Both the position numbers and the translations under genes were made by a program. The notes beneath the pieces were generated by a model. It was not told where the DNA came from. It made no database searches and worked only from the letters and a program-made list of their open reading frames with translations. Shown in pieces: positions 36,643 through 48,540 of a stretch of 64,000 bases of DNA; the first letter of the stretch is position 1, and each line of letters opens with the position of its first letter. Origin of the DNA: Cryptomeria japonica (taxonomy: Eukaryota; Streptophyta; Pinopsida; Cupressales; Cupressaceae); the NCBI RefSeq assembly GCF_030272615.1, contig NC_081406.1, forward strand, positions 458,826,072 to 458,890,071, given 5' to 3'.

Positions 36643-38072
36643 TGTTGGCATATGATGAACTGACATGTTGATATGATGATAATGTATGTTGTCATTGATG
36701 TCAATAAGTGTAAGTGAACCGGTATGCCTATTGGAAGAAGTTGGCGAACCGATATGAAGAAATGCAGTGAACCGGTGTCGGGGTTTCACTGAGTGTGACT
36801 ATCGGTTGGTAGTATCAGTTATAGGGTTTCCGGTTTGGAAATCTCACTTATGCGATGCAACCCATGACATTCTATGTTAAGTTAGCTAAGAGATGAAGAT
36901 GAGATCGTGATGCCACGTCAGCTTTGTGCACGTGAAGGATTTCCTTGAGGATCTTGCATGAGAAGATCGACTGCATTAAATGTCTACCTTGGGAATGAAC
37001 ATTCTTCTTAGCGGTATGAGAAGAAAGTGTGATGAGTTACTGATTTCTATGTGTGGTGAAGATTAGACGATGCATATTGTCTTGTGATATGTTTGAAATT
37101 GTATTGCTCTATGCAAAGTGTTTGGATGGTTAGGATTGGATCGCTTGTATTGTAAACCTAAAATGCTTAGGGTTTAGGGTTTATGCTCCCGACCTAATTG
37201 TTGTCTATAAGGTCGACAATGTTTGTTATTGTAAGTTGTTGGCAAATGTTGTGTGTGTATCCAAGCAATGAGATACTTTCCAGACTAGTAAGAGAAAACT
37301 GCAGAGTGTGATTGTAGAAGTAGAGGAAATGAAAAGGATCTGCCTTACAATATAGTGTTTTTATCATATCAAAGCTTTACCTATTTTATTCTAACCATTT
37401 CAACAGAAGGAAAATCCCTTTGCTGGGTAGCTTTAATAGGCTTATTGTAAATCCTCTAACCAGGTGACTCAAGATTCATTGAGTTCTTCAAATCCTCTAG
37501 CAAGGTAACTTTTAACAGGGTTTCAACCTTTAACAGGGTATATAGCCATCCCTTAACTAGGTGATCTTTAATAGGATCGGTTCCTAGTAGAACTTTATAG
37601 TAATGTTTTTAACCGAACTAGGCTCCTAACAGAGCGAGCTTAAAAAGAGTTCAAAAACAAGCTTGTGGGTATTCATCCCCACCATGGTTTTTCCCATTTG
37701 GGTTTCCATGTGAAAAATTTGTGTGTCATGTGTTGTGCATTTTTCATGTGATGATTAAGTGTTCTTTGTTTAAGTGATTATGCATGCAGAGCTAATGGTT
37801 ATGGTATTGGTGACACACCACATGCATATGTTTATGGGTAAAGTAGTTATCAAGTATTAAATGTATTTGAAGTGTTCAGCCTTACCGGTCTATGTTGTCC
37901 GAAGTCTTACTGTGTTTAACCAGTATTGCCATGGTTAAGATTAGTAATGAAGACAACCGATTAGTGTTGTTTTAGCTTGAAAAGATTGTTAGAAAGTATT
38001 TGACTGTACAGATTCACCCCCCCCCCCCTCTCAGTACCAGTTAAGGAATCTGTTGTTCATCATTATTCGTCA
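36643..38072 (+). repeat. 5' LTR of Copia J
   Basis: TGTTGGCATATGATG to TATTCGTCA, about 1430 bp. Clustered TAACNG words at 37430-37640, core CCACCATGGTTTTTCCC at about 37679, eleven-C motif at 38018-38028. Confidence 0.92.
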
Positions 38073-38090
38073 ATTGGTATTAGAGAAACT
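38073..38090 (+). other. primer-binding site of Copia J
   Basis: ATTGGTATTAGAG directly follows the LTR. The usual C of ATCAGAG is now T. Confidence 0.8.
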
Positions 38091-38143
38091 CCAGGTCCTC
38101 GGTGATATAAGCTTAACCACTTGAGGTAAAATATCCCACCTTA

Positions 38144-39460
38144 ATGATGAAGAGGGAAGGTCCTAAGTTTAATAGAGATAACTTCAAAATATGGAAGGAT
38201 AGAATGAAGATCTATATCAAGAGTTTGGGTGCTCAACACTGGAGCTATTTTGAAAATGTCTATGTAATTCCCATTGACACTTTAACTGATGATAAAAAAA
38301 GAGAGATTCAAGAAAATGGGAAAGTCATGGAAGCCCTTATTAGCATTTTGTCTAATATTGAGTTCATTGATTTACAAGATAAGGACATTCCTAAAGATGT
38401 ATGGGACACATTGGAAACTATTTATGGTGGTGATGACCATGTTAGACAATCTAGGGAAGAGAGCCTTGGAGGAAAATTTGAAGACATGAGGATGGTTGAA
38501 GCTGAGACCATTCAACAATATGGCATAAGAATCAAGACTGTTGTTGGAGATATCAAGAAAACTGGTGGAACAATTAATGATGCCACCATTGTCAGTAAAG
38601 TCTTGAGATCATTGTTACTGGTCCACGTAATCAGAGTTACTGCTATTCAGGAACTAAGGTCTATTGACAAACCCAAGGTATCCTTAGACTCTATCATTGC
38701 AAAGTTATCTGCATATGAGTTGAATAGCTATGATGGCAGTGTTCAAAAGACTGAGTCATCTTTTAGAGAATCTGTTGCACCAACCAGAAAAGGAAAAGAA
38801 GCAAGTACCAGTTATGAATCCATGCAAAGAAGAGGTATGGATGATGAAGAAATTCTGATGGAGTTTGAAGTTCTTCTTGCCAAGAGACTTCCAAAAGGTA
38901 CTGGAAAATACAGAGGTAAGCTTCCTTTAAAATGTTTTTCCTGCAATAAGATAAGACATATAGTTGTTAATTGTCCTAACAATGAGAATAAGGATAAACT
39001 AGAGAGGTTTAGAAAGTATAAAGGAGGAAATAGAAGAAATTGTCTTGTTGCAGTGGATGAAGGTATTACTGATGAAGAATCTAAGGATGAAGAAAATGAA
39101 GACATGGTATTTGTAGTTGTAAAGGAAGAAGTGTCTGACAAGAAAGAACTTGTCTCTTGCATTGACAACTCTAATGAGTGGATAATTGATAGTGGTTGTT
39201 CTCACCACATGACTGGTAATAGGAGAAAGTTTTTGTCTCTAGAAGAATATGATGGAGGTGTTGTCAGATTTGGCAACGATGCACCATGTGTGGTGAAAGG
39301 TAAAGGATCCATCTCACTAACTAGAAAAAGCAATGTAGATGATGTCTACTGGGTAGAAGGTCTTGAGCATAACCTGTTGAGTGTTGCTCAGCTAAATGAT
39401 AAAGGACTCATTCTAGAGTTCAAAGGTGGGGTCTGCAGTATAAATGGTGCCAGATGGTGA
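38144..39460 (+). pseudogene. Copia J gag and protease (438 codons)
   Basis: The ATG at 38144 follows the PBS by about 55 bases, a normal leader. Gag carries FNRDNFKIWKDRMKIYIKSL and VWDTLETIYGG, the plant Copia UBN2 pattern. A zinc knuckle CFSCNKIRHIVVNC (CX2CX4HX4C, about residues 266-279) follows a basic linker. The protease motif is WIIDSGCSHHMTGNRRKF (about residues 346-363), with the DSG catalytic triplet intact. The ORF ends at a TGA (39458-39460) after VCSINGARW, in the linker to the GAG-pre-integrase domain where homologues read through. This is the longest intact retroelement ORF in the window. The protein would bind genomic RNA, form particles and cleave itself. Confidence 0.9.
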
Positions 39461-40400
39461 AGTTTGATGATAGTTGGATATGGCATAGGAGACTTTGTCA
39501 TATGAACTTTGATAATATTGTAAAGGCTAGTAAGATCAAGGTAGTAAGAGGATTGCCTTTGCCAAACAAACCAAATAATTCTTTGTGCAGAGAATGTCAA
39601 CTTGGAAAGATGGTCTTCCTAAACTTTCAAAGGTAAGTCTTTTTCAGTAGAAAACTTACTTGATCTTGTGCATACTGATTTGTGTGGTTCTATGAAAACT
39701 ACAAGTATTCAGGGACATAGGTATTTTGTGATTCTTACTAATGACTGCTCAAGAATGATGTGGGTCACATTCTTGAAAGACAAGTCTAAGGCATTTGGAA
39801 AGTTAAAAGCCTTTAGAGCATTAGCAAAGAAGGAAAGTGGTCAAAAGATAAAATGCCTAAGAACTGATCAAGGAGGTGAATTCACTTCTGATGAATTCAA
39901 CAAGTACTGTGAAGATAGCGGTATCAAGAGGTAGTTGTTTGCCCCAAGGACACCACAAAAAAATGGCATAGTAGAAAGGAATAACAGGACTGTAATTGAA
40001 GCAGCTAGAACAGTGTTGATCCAAGGAAAGGTTGCTCACACTTTTTGGAGAGAAGCGGTGAGCACTGCAGTCTATACTATGAACCGGGTACTCATCAAGA
40101 AAGGTAGAGTTAAAATCCCTCATGAGTATTAGATTGGGAAAACTCCCACTGTGAGTTATTTTAAAGTGTTTGGTAGTAAGTGTTATATCAAGAGAGGTGA
40201 GCATCTGAGCAAATTTGATGCTAAAAGTGATGAAGGAATATTTTTGGGATATTCCACTAAGAGAAAAGCTCTCAAGTGCTACAACAATAGAACACAGAAA
40301 ATTGTTGAGAGTATCAATGTCAGGGTTGATGAATCCCCTGAAAAACCTAAGGAAACCTGTAGGGAAGAAGTGGAAGATGAACCATGTATAGCCTTCTAGG
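39461..40400 (+). pseudogene. Copia J GAG-pre-integrase and integrase
   Basis: The GAG-pre-integrase zinc-binding block reads WHRRLCHMN ... CRECQLGK (39480-39612). The integrase core has HTDLCGSM (first Asp, 39668-39691), RTDQGGEFTSDEF (second Asp, about 39862-39900) and VERNNRTVIEAA (Glu near 39973). The C-terminal part has FKVFGSKCYIKRGEHLSKFD. Breaks are a frame change near 39636-39655, a TAG before LFAPRTPQ (about 39932), a TAG after IPHEY (about 40130) and a TAG at about 40397. Two of these three can come from CAG by one C-to-T change. Confidence 0.87.
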
Positions 40401-42175
40401 AACCGGTTAAGAAAGAAACAAGTAAAGATATCGGTGTTCCTTTACCGATAGAAGTTGTAATAGGAGAAGAAGAAGAGGTAAGTGAAGAAGAAGAAGAAGA
40501 AAAACTAGCAGCACAAGCTAGAGTCATTCCTAGGTATGTAAAACTGCATCATGATCCGAAGCAAATCATAGGAGATAAAGATGCAGGGATACTCACAAGA
40601 AGAAAGGTGAAAGAAAACTCTTGCATGATTTCCGAATTAGAGCCCAAGACTTCCAAAGAAGCACTTACATATGAAGACTGGATTAAAGCAATGGCAGATG
40701 AGCTAGACCAAATAGAAAAGAATGCAACATGGTCCTTGGTACCCAGACCAGAACATAAGAATGTCATAGGTACCGAATGGGTCTTCAGGAATAAGCTAAA
40801 TGAAGAAGGCACAATTGTGAGGAACAAGGCAAGACTTGTATGCAAAGGATATGCTTAGGAAGAGGGAGGAGACTATGGAGAAACCTTTGCTCCTGTGGCT
40901 AGACTGGAAGGTGTCTGAATGCTACTTGCATTTGCAGTATTTAAGGGATTTAAGGTTTATTAGATGGATGTGAAGTCTACATTTTTCAATGGAATCCTAG
41001 AAGACAAAGTATATATTGAGCAACCGGAAGGGTTTGCCTTATCAAAAGATAGTAACATGGTGTGTAGATTACACAAAGCCCTATATGGATTAAAACACGC
41101 ACCTAGGGCATGGTATGAATGGTTACACTCTCATCTTGTGAAGATTGGATTTCAGAGAACAAGTGAGGATAGTAACATCTATCTAAAATTTGAAGGTGAT
41201 CAGATTTTGATTTGTGAAGTGTTTGTAGATGACTTAATCTTTAGAGGAGACGATAAAATGAGTCATGCTTTTGTAGATGGAATGAGGAAAGAGTTTGAGA
41301 TGTCTTTGATTGGAGAGATAAAGTTCTTCATTGGTTTACAGATTCAGCAAATGAAAGAGGGTATCTTTATTACCCAGTCCAAGTATGTCAAAGAGGTATT
41401 GAAGACCTTTGGCATGGAGGAGAGGAAACTGGTTGGTACACTGATGGTGACCAGCTATAAACTGACTAAGGAAGATGATTTAGTGTTGGTGAATGAGAAG
41501 GAGTACCGGTCAATGATTGGTAGGCTGCACTATGTGGTGCACAATAGACCAGATATTGCTCATGCAGTGGGCATGGTAGCTCATTTTCAAAAATGTCCAA
41601 GAGAATCCCACTTGGTAGCTATCAAGCGGATTCTTAGATATCTGAAAGGAACAGTTGACTATGGATTGTGGTATCCATCTAATGGCAACTTTATCCTCAA
41701 AGTATATACCAATGTCGATTGGGTAGGTAATATGGATGAACGAAAGAGAACAATTGGTGGAGCATTCTTTCTTGGTGGAAGACTAGTCTCGTGGACGAGT
41801 AAGAAGCAGAGCTATATTTCTCAATCTATAGCTGAAGCAAAATATGTGGTAGCATTTATGAACTGCACTCAAGCAATCTGGATGAAACATGTATTGGAAG
41901 GTTTCAAAGTACCTGTATCTGAACCGGTGAATATATTTTGTGACAACACAAGTGCAATAAATATTTCCAAGAATCTTGTATTGCATGCTAGAAATAAGCA
42001 CATTGAGCTTAAGTATCACTTCTCGAGAGAAAAGGTTCAGAATAAGGAGCTTGTACTAGAACATGTTTCCAGTAAGGAGCAACTAGTAGATATATTCACT
42101 AAGCCCTTACCGAAGATTACATTTACCTATTTGAGAGGTGAGTTAGGGGTTTTGCCCCTTCATGAAGTCAACTAA
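40401..42175 (+). pseudogene. Copia J reverse transcriptase and RNase H
   Basis: An acidic linker (EEEEVSEEEEEE region, 40459-40505) is followed by the RT start WIKAMADELDQIEKNATW. RT continues through KARLVCKGYA, stop, EEGGDYGETFAPVARLEG, stop, and Y-stop-MDV (40961-40963 TAG for CAG). The longest open part, 40964-42175 (403 codons), has YGLKHAPRAWYEWL, the catalytic FVDDLIF (about 41221-41241), TSKYVKEVLKTFG-like text and RNase H (VYTNVDWVGNMDERKR, near 41702). It ends with the CDNTSAINISKNLVLHARNK and IFTKPLP blocks and closes at 42175. RT catalytic residues are kept. The stop codons upstream prevent a full polyprotein. Confidence 0.9.
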
Positions 42176-42240
42176 AGTTGTGTGATCCACATCAGTTAGG
42201 TACTACAGTGTCAAATCTTTCAAGATTAATGTGTTGAAGG

Positions 42241-42266
42241 ATGCTACTCCATAGGGGGAGTAGCAT
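42241..42266 (+). other. conserved Copia 3' stem-loop, copy J
   Basis: ATGCTACTCC (42241-42250) and GGAGTAGCAT (42257-42266) form a perfect 10-bp stem with a 6-base loop, about 65 bases after the pol stop. Confidence 0.75.
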
Positions 42267-42419
42267 AGTGGAGAATGGAAGCTTGTGCCTCCACTTTGGC
42301 ATTGTTGTCAAAGGGGGAGAAGATATCTGATGTATGGGGAGAAGATATCTAATGATGCAGAATACACTGGTCTATGATGTCTACAGTTGCAATGTTACAC
42401 TGAGTATTGCCATCAATGC

Positions 42420-42432
42420 CAAAGGGGGAGAT
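42420..42432 (+). other. polypurine tract of Copia J
   Basis: AAAGGGGGAGAT immediately before the 3' LTR start TGTTGG at 42433. Similar tracts lie upstream near 42310 and 42337. Confidence 0.85.
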
Positions 42433-43846
42433 TGTTGGCATAAGATGAATTGACATGTTGATATGATGATAATGTAAGTTGTCATTGATTTCAATAAGTG
42501 TAAGTGAATCAATATCCAAATTGGAAGAAGTTGGTGAACTGGTATGAAGAAATGTAGTGAACCAGTGTCAGGGTTTCACTGAGTGTGACTACCGGTTGGT
42601 AATCTCAGTTCTAGGATTTTCAGTTTGGCAATCTTGCTTGTGTGATGCAACCGATGACATTTTGTATTAAGTTAGCTAAGAGATGAAGATGAGATTGTGA
42701 TGCCACGTCAGCTTTGTGCACGTGAAGGATTTCCTTCAGGATCTTGCATGAGAAGATCGACTGCATTAAATGTCTACCTCAGGAATGAACATTCTTCTTA
42801 GTGGTATGAGAAGAAAGCGTGATGAGGTATTGATTTCTATGTGCGGTGAAGAATGGATGATGCAAATTGTCTTGTGATCTATTTGAAATTGTATTTCTCT
42901 ATGCAAAGTGTTTGGACGGTTAGGATTGGACCGCTTGTATTTTAAACCTAAAATGCTTAGGGTTTAGGGTTTATGCTACCGACCTAATTGTTGTCTATAA
43001 GGTCGATGATGTTTGTTATTGTAAGTTGTTAGCTAATGTTGTGTGTGTATCCAAGTGATGAGATACTTGACAGACCAGTAAGAGAAAACTACAGAGTGTG
43101 ATTGTAGAAGTATAGGAATTGAAAAGGATCTGCCTTAGCATATAGTGTTGTTATCAAATCAAAACTTTACCTGTTGTCTTCTAACCATTTCAACAGAAGG
43201 AAATTCCCTTTGTTGGGTAGCTTTAATAGGCTTACTATAAATCCTCTAACCAAGTGACTCAAGATTCATTAATTTCTTCAAATCCTCTAGAAAGGTAACC
43301 TTTAACAAGGTATATAGCCATCCCTTAACCGGGTGATCTTTAACAGGATTGGTTCCTAGCAGAACCTTATTGTAAAGTCTTTAATCGGACTAGGCTCCTA
43401 ACAAAGAAAGCTTCAAAAGAGTTCAAAACCAAGCTTGTGGGTATTCATTCCCACCGTGGTTTTTCCCATTTGGGTTTTTACGTGAAAAATCTGTGTGTCA
43501 TGTGTTGTGCATTTTTCATGCGATGATTAAGTGTTCTTTGTTTAAGTGATTATGCATGCAGAGCTAATGGTTATGGTATTGGTGACACACCACATGCATA
43601 TGTTTATGGGTAAAGTAGCTATCAATTATTAAATGTATTTGAAGTTTTCAGACTTACCGGTCTATGTTGTCTGAAGTCTTACTGTGTTTAACTAGTATTT
43701 CCATGGTTAAGTTCAGTAATGAAGACAACCGGTTAGTGTTGTTTTATCTTGAAAAGATTGTTAGAAAGTCTTTGACTATACTGATTCAACCCCCCCCCCC
43801 CCTTTCAGTACTAGTAAGACTATTTGTTGTTCATCATTATTCATCA
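42433..43846 (+). repeat. 3' LTR of Copia J
   Basis: TGTTGGCATAAGATG to TATTCATCA, about 1414 bp, colinear with 36643-38072. The C-tract has grown to 13 C (43790-43802) against 11 in the 5' LTR. Confidence 0.92.
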
Positions 43847-43851
43847 AAATG

Positions 43852-45602
43852 GACCTAGTTCATAAGGTCTGACTTTTGGTAAAGTTATGGAATTACTTTG
43901 TATCAATTTTTTGAGTGTTAATTCAATAGGTTCACCAAGGGGTGTAAATCTTCTTTTGGGTGTGCCTACCCTTGGTGGTCTTGGATTGCTTGATTGTAGT
44001 GCATTGGTGTTGTTTATCTGAGTTAGATTCTTACTAGCAAGATCAACTGGTCCTTGTAGAGATACTATTGGTTGAGCTCTATTTACGACACATGCATCAG
44101 CAACTCCATCATTTGTGACATTCTTGTTCCTAGACCAAAATTTTGGTCTTTCATTGTTTGTACTTGTGTTTGGCCCATTATCTTTGTGGTGTTTCATTAT
44201 CCCTTTCTCTAATATGCCTCTTTCACATTTGATGCCTTTTTCCATGATGTCTTTAAAATTGTTTAGGCATTGCATTTGTAATGGATACTTAATTGGGGGT
44301 ACACGATTTTCATTGAAAATGTCCACTTTCTCAGTTTCAAGGATATGACTAAGACATCTATGGTATAAACCTCTCTAGCTTTGCAAGAATGTAGTAAAGG
44401 CTTCTCCTTTCTTTTTCTTTGTTGTACATAAATCTATCAAGGTAACTAGAATATCTATATTGAACACAAATTTTGATATGAATAACTCAACCAGTTCACC
44501 CCACGAAGCAATCTTAGGTGGGAGGTGTGAAAACCATTCTAATGTTGTCCCTCCAAGACTTTTGGAAAATAGCCTCATTAAGTATGTATCATCATGGGCT
44601 ACCTCGATACATATCATGAAGAATTCACTGACATGATCTCAAGGATCACCTTTCCCTCTATATTTGTCGAAACTTGGAGTTTCAAAATGCATGGGAAAAG
44701 GTGGCATGTATAACTTTTTGTCAAAAGGATATGGACAAAGGTCCTCCATTGTATAGCTCCTTTTATCATTGACTATTTGCATGCTGGTCATCTGTTTCTG
44801 CAGATTCTCCATTTGTTGAGTCAGGATCTATGTTTTCTTCAATGGTGTATTGACTTGATGAGTATTTCTCACAAAAGGAACAATATTGGAGTAACTTGAG
44901 CTTTCCAAAATGTAGATTGACTATGTAGTTGTGTACCATAATTCCCACTAGGTTGTGTAAATTATGCAAATAGTGTATTGACATTCGACTGAGTTGATCT
45001 TGTTATCCCTTGATTCACATTTTGGCCATTGTAGGTAGATCCACCTAAAACTAAAGGTTGGGTTATACTTGTTGAAGAAGGGTTTTGAGCTATTTTAGTG
45101 TGCATTATTACACTAGGCATTGTTTGAGACTTAACATTAGTACTTGCCAATGCAACTATTGATGGTGTTGAAGTTGTAGTTGCTTGAGTATTTTGAGATA
45201 CACCCTAGGTTGATGTTGCAAGTGTTGCTTGAGTCTGTGTAATAATAGGTACTCAAGGAACAAAATTAATGCAATGTCACACCTGGCGGCAATATAGCTG
45301 AAATGTTCACTCCTGGAGGTAATTTGGCCCCATTTTGGACTAATTGTGTGAGATATTTGTCTCTATCATTATTGATGAGAGCGTTGCAAGATCTTGTTGG
45401 GCTACTTCCAATTCTTTTTTAGTAGATTATGTTGTATTTCATCAATGGAGGGCATCATGTTTATGTTTTTTGATAAGTTTACGGGTCTCCAACCCGGTGT
45501 TTGTTGATTTGTGGACAAGTTCATATTCCATGTTGGGTTAACCGAAGGGTCATTATTAGGTTCCATTTGATGTTTTGCCTTTTGAGAACATGCTAATGGC
45601 AT
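43852..45602 (-). pseudogene. Gypsy gag, N-terminal and central part
   Basis: Minus strand from a start region near 45602 (METNND-like word in MEPNNDPSVNP). Low-complexity N/T/S-rich text follows (45150-44962). The retrotransposon gag core comes next: RLFSKSLGGTTLEWFSHLPP, SWGELVELFISKF and TLIDLC (44375-44617). The final piece (44326-43852) ends in PYELGPF where Copia J is inserted. The rest of gag with its zinc knuckle lies at about 36560-36637 on the other side of J. Frames change at least three times, so it is dead. The pattern GTTLEWFSHLP and the D-S-K spacing are typical of plant chromovirus-unrelated Gypsy lineages (Tat/Athila-like), which I infer from motifs only. Confidence 0.82.
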
Positions 45603-48540
45603 GAATGTTATTTCAACATGATCTTGACTCTTTAAGACTCTCTAAAATGCAAATGCAAGACTCAACTAAATGTAACCAGGTATGCTTCTAAGACTTTCTA
45701 AAGACTAAAATGCAGACAATGCAATCTATGAGTGAAGACTTGCTATCAAGGATTTCAGAATTCAAACACAAGATCTTCAGCGTATTGCTGAAATGCTTCA
45801 AAATCTTCCATTTCTTTGATTTGATTTTCGAGGTCTATGTCAATTTGTATTGACTTTCAAAATTCCTCATCTATGACAGCTTGGACTGTGTCGTATTGGT
45901 CTTGATCAACTATCAATTCTTCAGCAAGAATATTTAAACCATCAATTATTTCTAATTGAACATTGTTTGACCCAAGATTGGGTTGCTCAAATGGGAATTT
46001 CTCATCTCCTTTTAGACCCATATGCTAAAGATTATAATGCAAACTATATGGAAAACCTAGGAATGATTGACACTTTGTTTTAAGGAATCTAACGAGGATT
46101 TAGAAACTCTTCTATAGTCTTTTCAACCAATTGTCTGATGGCTTCCTTTTGAGATGCCTTTTTTCATTTTTAATCTTTTTCCTCAATTTTTCATCAAGAT
46201 GAACAAATTTCCAGATCTCATTATCTATGATGGTCTCAACTATATCGTACTGAGCACGATCAACTTTTAGTTTCCAAGCAAGGTTGTCCAAACTATCAAT
46301 TATTCCTAATTGGTCATTGTTTGGCCCAAGATCGGGTTGCTCAAATGGAAATTTGTCATCTACTTTCAGACCCATGTATTGAGGTATGTTTCTTAGACTC
46401 TAATGCAATACTTAATTCTATATGAGTGGATGCAACTTGATTGAAGACTACACTTTTTGTGATGTGAGGACTTGTGCAAAAACTTTGTGTAGTGTGATGC
46501 CACTAAAGGACTTATACATTAACTAGATGTCTACGACTTAAGATCACTTGAGAAAGACATATTTTTTATCTTTGAATTTTGCAAAAGTTTTGGTTTGATG
46601 TTGGTGTTGATGTTGACACTTGACTTTGTTGAGGGACTTGATCTTGCTGATGTTTTGACTAAACCTGGTTGAGGTTCCACTTTGTTTTTGGTATTTTCTA
46701 AAAAGTTTGAATTTGGTGAAATGTAGCAAAGGACACAATAGACACATCAAAAAGAATAATAACACAAAAATAATACTTGTTTAAAGAACTTTTTCAAATT
46801 CTCATGAATGTTGGAGTCTTTTTCAAAACCCCATTTTGTTTTCGTTGTAATTGGTCAATCGATAGAACATCAAGCAAACTCTCCTAATGGTCAAAAGGTC
46901 ACAAGTATTACCACAAACTACATCTTGATACTCCATTAGCTCAAACAACCCTGTCACACCCTAGGGTGCGCCCATTTTTTTACCTTTTTTAGGAAATTAG
47001 ACCAAAGAAGATTGCTCCTCCATTTGCCTGTTATCCTAGGAGATATATGGTGAGTGTCTTGGGGGGAAATTGTTCCCCACCCTTGCACTATGATAATCCA
47101 AGTGTCTAGTTACTGACTTAGTTGGGCTTCTAATTTCTAAGGTGTTTAGAAAGAGTTTCGTTCGAGTGGTCACAATCAGCATTGTTTTACACTCTGTTGA
47201 GGGAGGTCTCCTAGTCTGTTGAAGTTACACTCTACAGATTTTAACATACCGTATAGGCACTAAGGGAGGCATAATGTTGTTGTGACAACATGTAACACTC
47301 ATCGCATATGATTTTTATCACACACGCATTTATTTAGAGTGGTTTGGATTACTTGGCTTTAGTCATTGCCACTTAGGTCGTTCCCTCTCACTTGGCCTTA
47401 TGGGATACTTGGGAGGAGAGCCTTCTAAAGGTGTTATCCTAATGTAGTAAATGAAATAAAGCATGAAAAAGGTGGGTATGACTTTTTGATTACCCAAAAA
47501 AGGGGAGAGCATATACCTATCACCTTGAAGACAGGAAGAACAATGATTCCTTTTAAACCTTCATTGCAATGTTTTCTAAACATTAGAGATGTTACTCCAA
47601 AAAGCCATGGGGTTCATTTTAACCATCATAGCAATGATGAAAATTGTATTGTTCTTTTTAACAACACCAAAAGAATTTTTCTACTCTAACCCTACAGAGA
47701 AAATAATGTTAGTAGACATATGGTGGGCTATCCAGCCTAATTTTCTCAGTTAAAAATCTATATATTTTCACAAATAGAGAGCAATCTTGATAAAAACCAG
47801 AACTAAATAGAGATAGAATGCAAAAAACCTAAACTAGCAATTGTGAATTACTGTGATAGAAATTGCAAATTGATATCTGAGCAATTGTGTGGCAATATCA
47901 GGTTAATTGCTCATCAGTTAAGTGCAAAAAGAATTTTTTTATTTATTTTTAAATAAACAACAACAAAAGACAGAAGATAGAAATTTGATTCTGTAATGAT
48001 TTTATCCAAAATCACACGAGCCATCACATTAATGTCCTCATAAAATTTGTATTTGGCAATGAATAAATGGATGCTTCTATGATATTGGGCGATTGCTTCT
48101 TTTTCTTCAATTTCCCGAAGCTCTCTATCTTCTTTTAGGAGTCTTTGGTATGCTCTTTGTTCTATCCTATCTTGTCTTTCCCTCCTTGCACTTGAGATTT
48201 CGAAGGTTACCTTTCCTGCCATTACATTAGACACATTTTATGCAAAAAATAAAAAATTCTCAAAATTGAAAGATTTTTATGGGTTAGGTGTGCAAGATCA
48301 ACTAATTAAGAAACAACACATAAACAATTATTTTTCCCCTTTTCTGAGCAATTGCGGTGGATTTTACTGTCAATTGCAATGGATTTTGATGGCAATTGCG
48401 GATAAATATTTGCAATTACGAATTTTTGTCTGATCAATTGTGGATTCTGGTTTTCTGTGCACACACGTATCTGCAAAACCAGTTAAAACAATAGAGGAAG
48501 GTTAGATCTGATTCATATCAGGTTCACCAATTTTTCTCAT
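45603..48540 (-). other. Gypsy 5' internal leader region with tandem duplication
   Basis: Between the LTR and gag. It holds two related blocks about 354 bp apart (about 45790-46023 and 46144-46378), each readable in minus as MGLK-D-KFPFEQP-LG-NN followed by acidic text. It also has a short ORF (48234-47914) with a charged RRERQDRIEQRAYQRLLKED stretch, and repeated CAATTGC words (48349-48440). No standard domain. A possible PBS (minus TTGGTGAACCTGAT, about 48517-48531) follows the LTR end, but I cannot assign its tRNA. Confidence 0.5.

Larger units (their letters stand above)
36643..43846 (+). mobile_element. complete Copia element J (7.2 kb), nested in Gypsy gag
   Basis: This is the only element here with both ends: 5' LTR, PBS, gag-protease-integrase-RT-RNase H in order, stem-loop, polypurine tract and 3' LTR. 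It is flanked by the 5-bp direct repeat AAATG (36638-36642 and 43847-43851), the expected size for Copia integration. It lies in the gag of a minus-strand Gypsy, just before the zinc-knuckle codons. The host reading continues on both sides, so the insertion came after the Gypsy was in place. The coding part has at least seven premature stops, so it is no longer autonomous. By eye the two LTRs are clearly alike but differ at many scattered positions, mostly transitions, plus a short indel near 37515. Confidence 0.93.
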
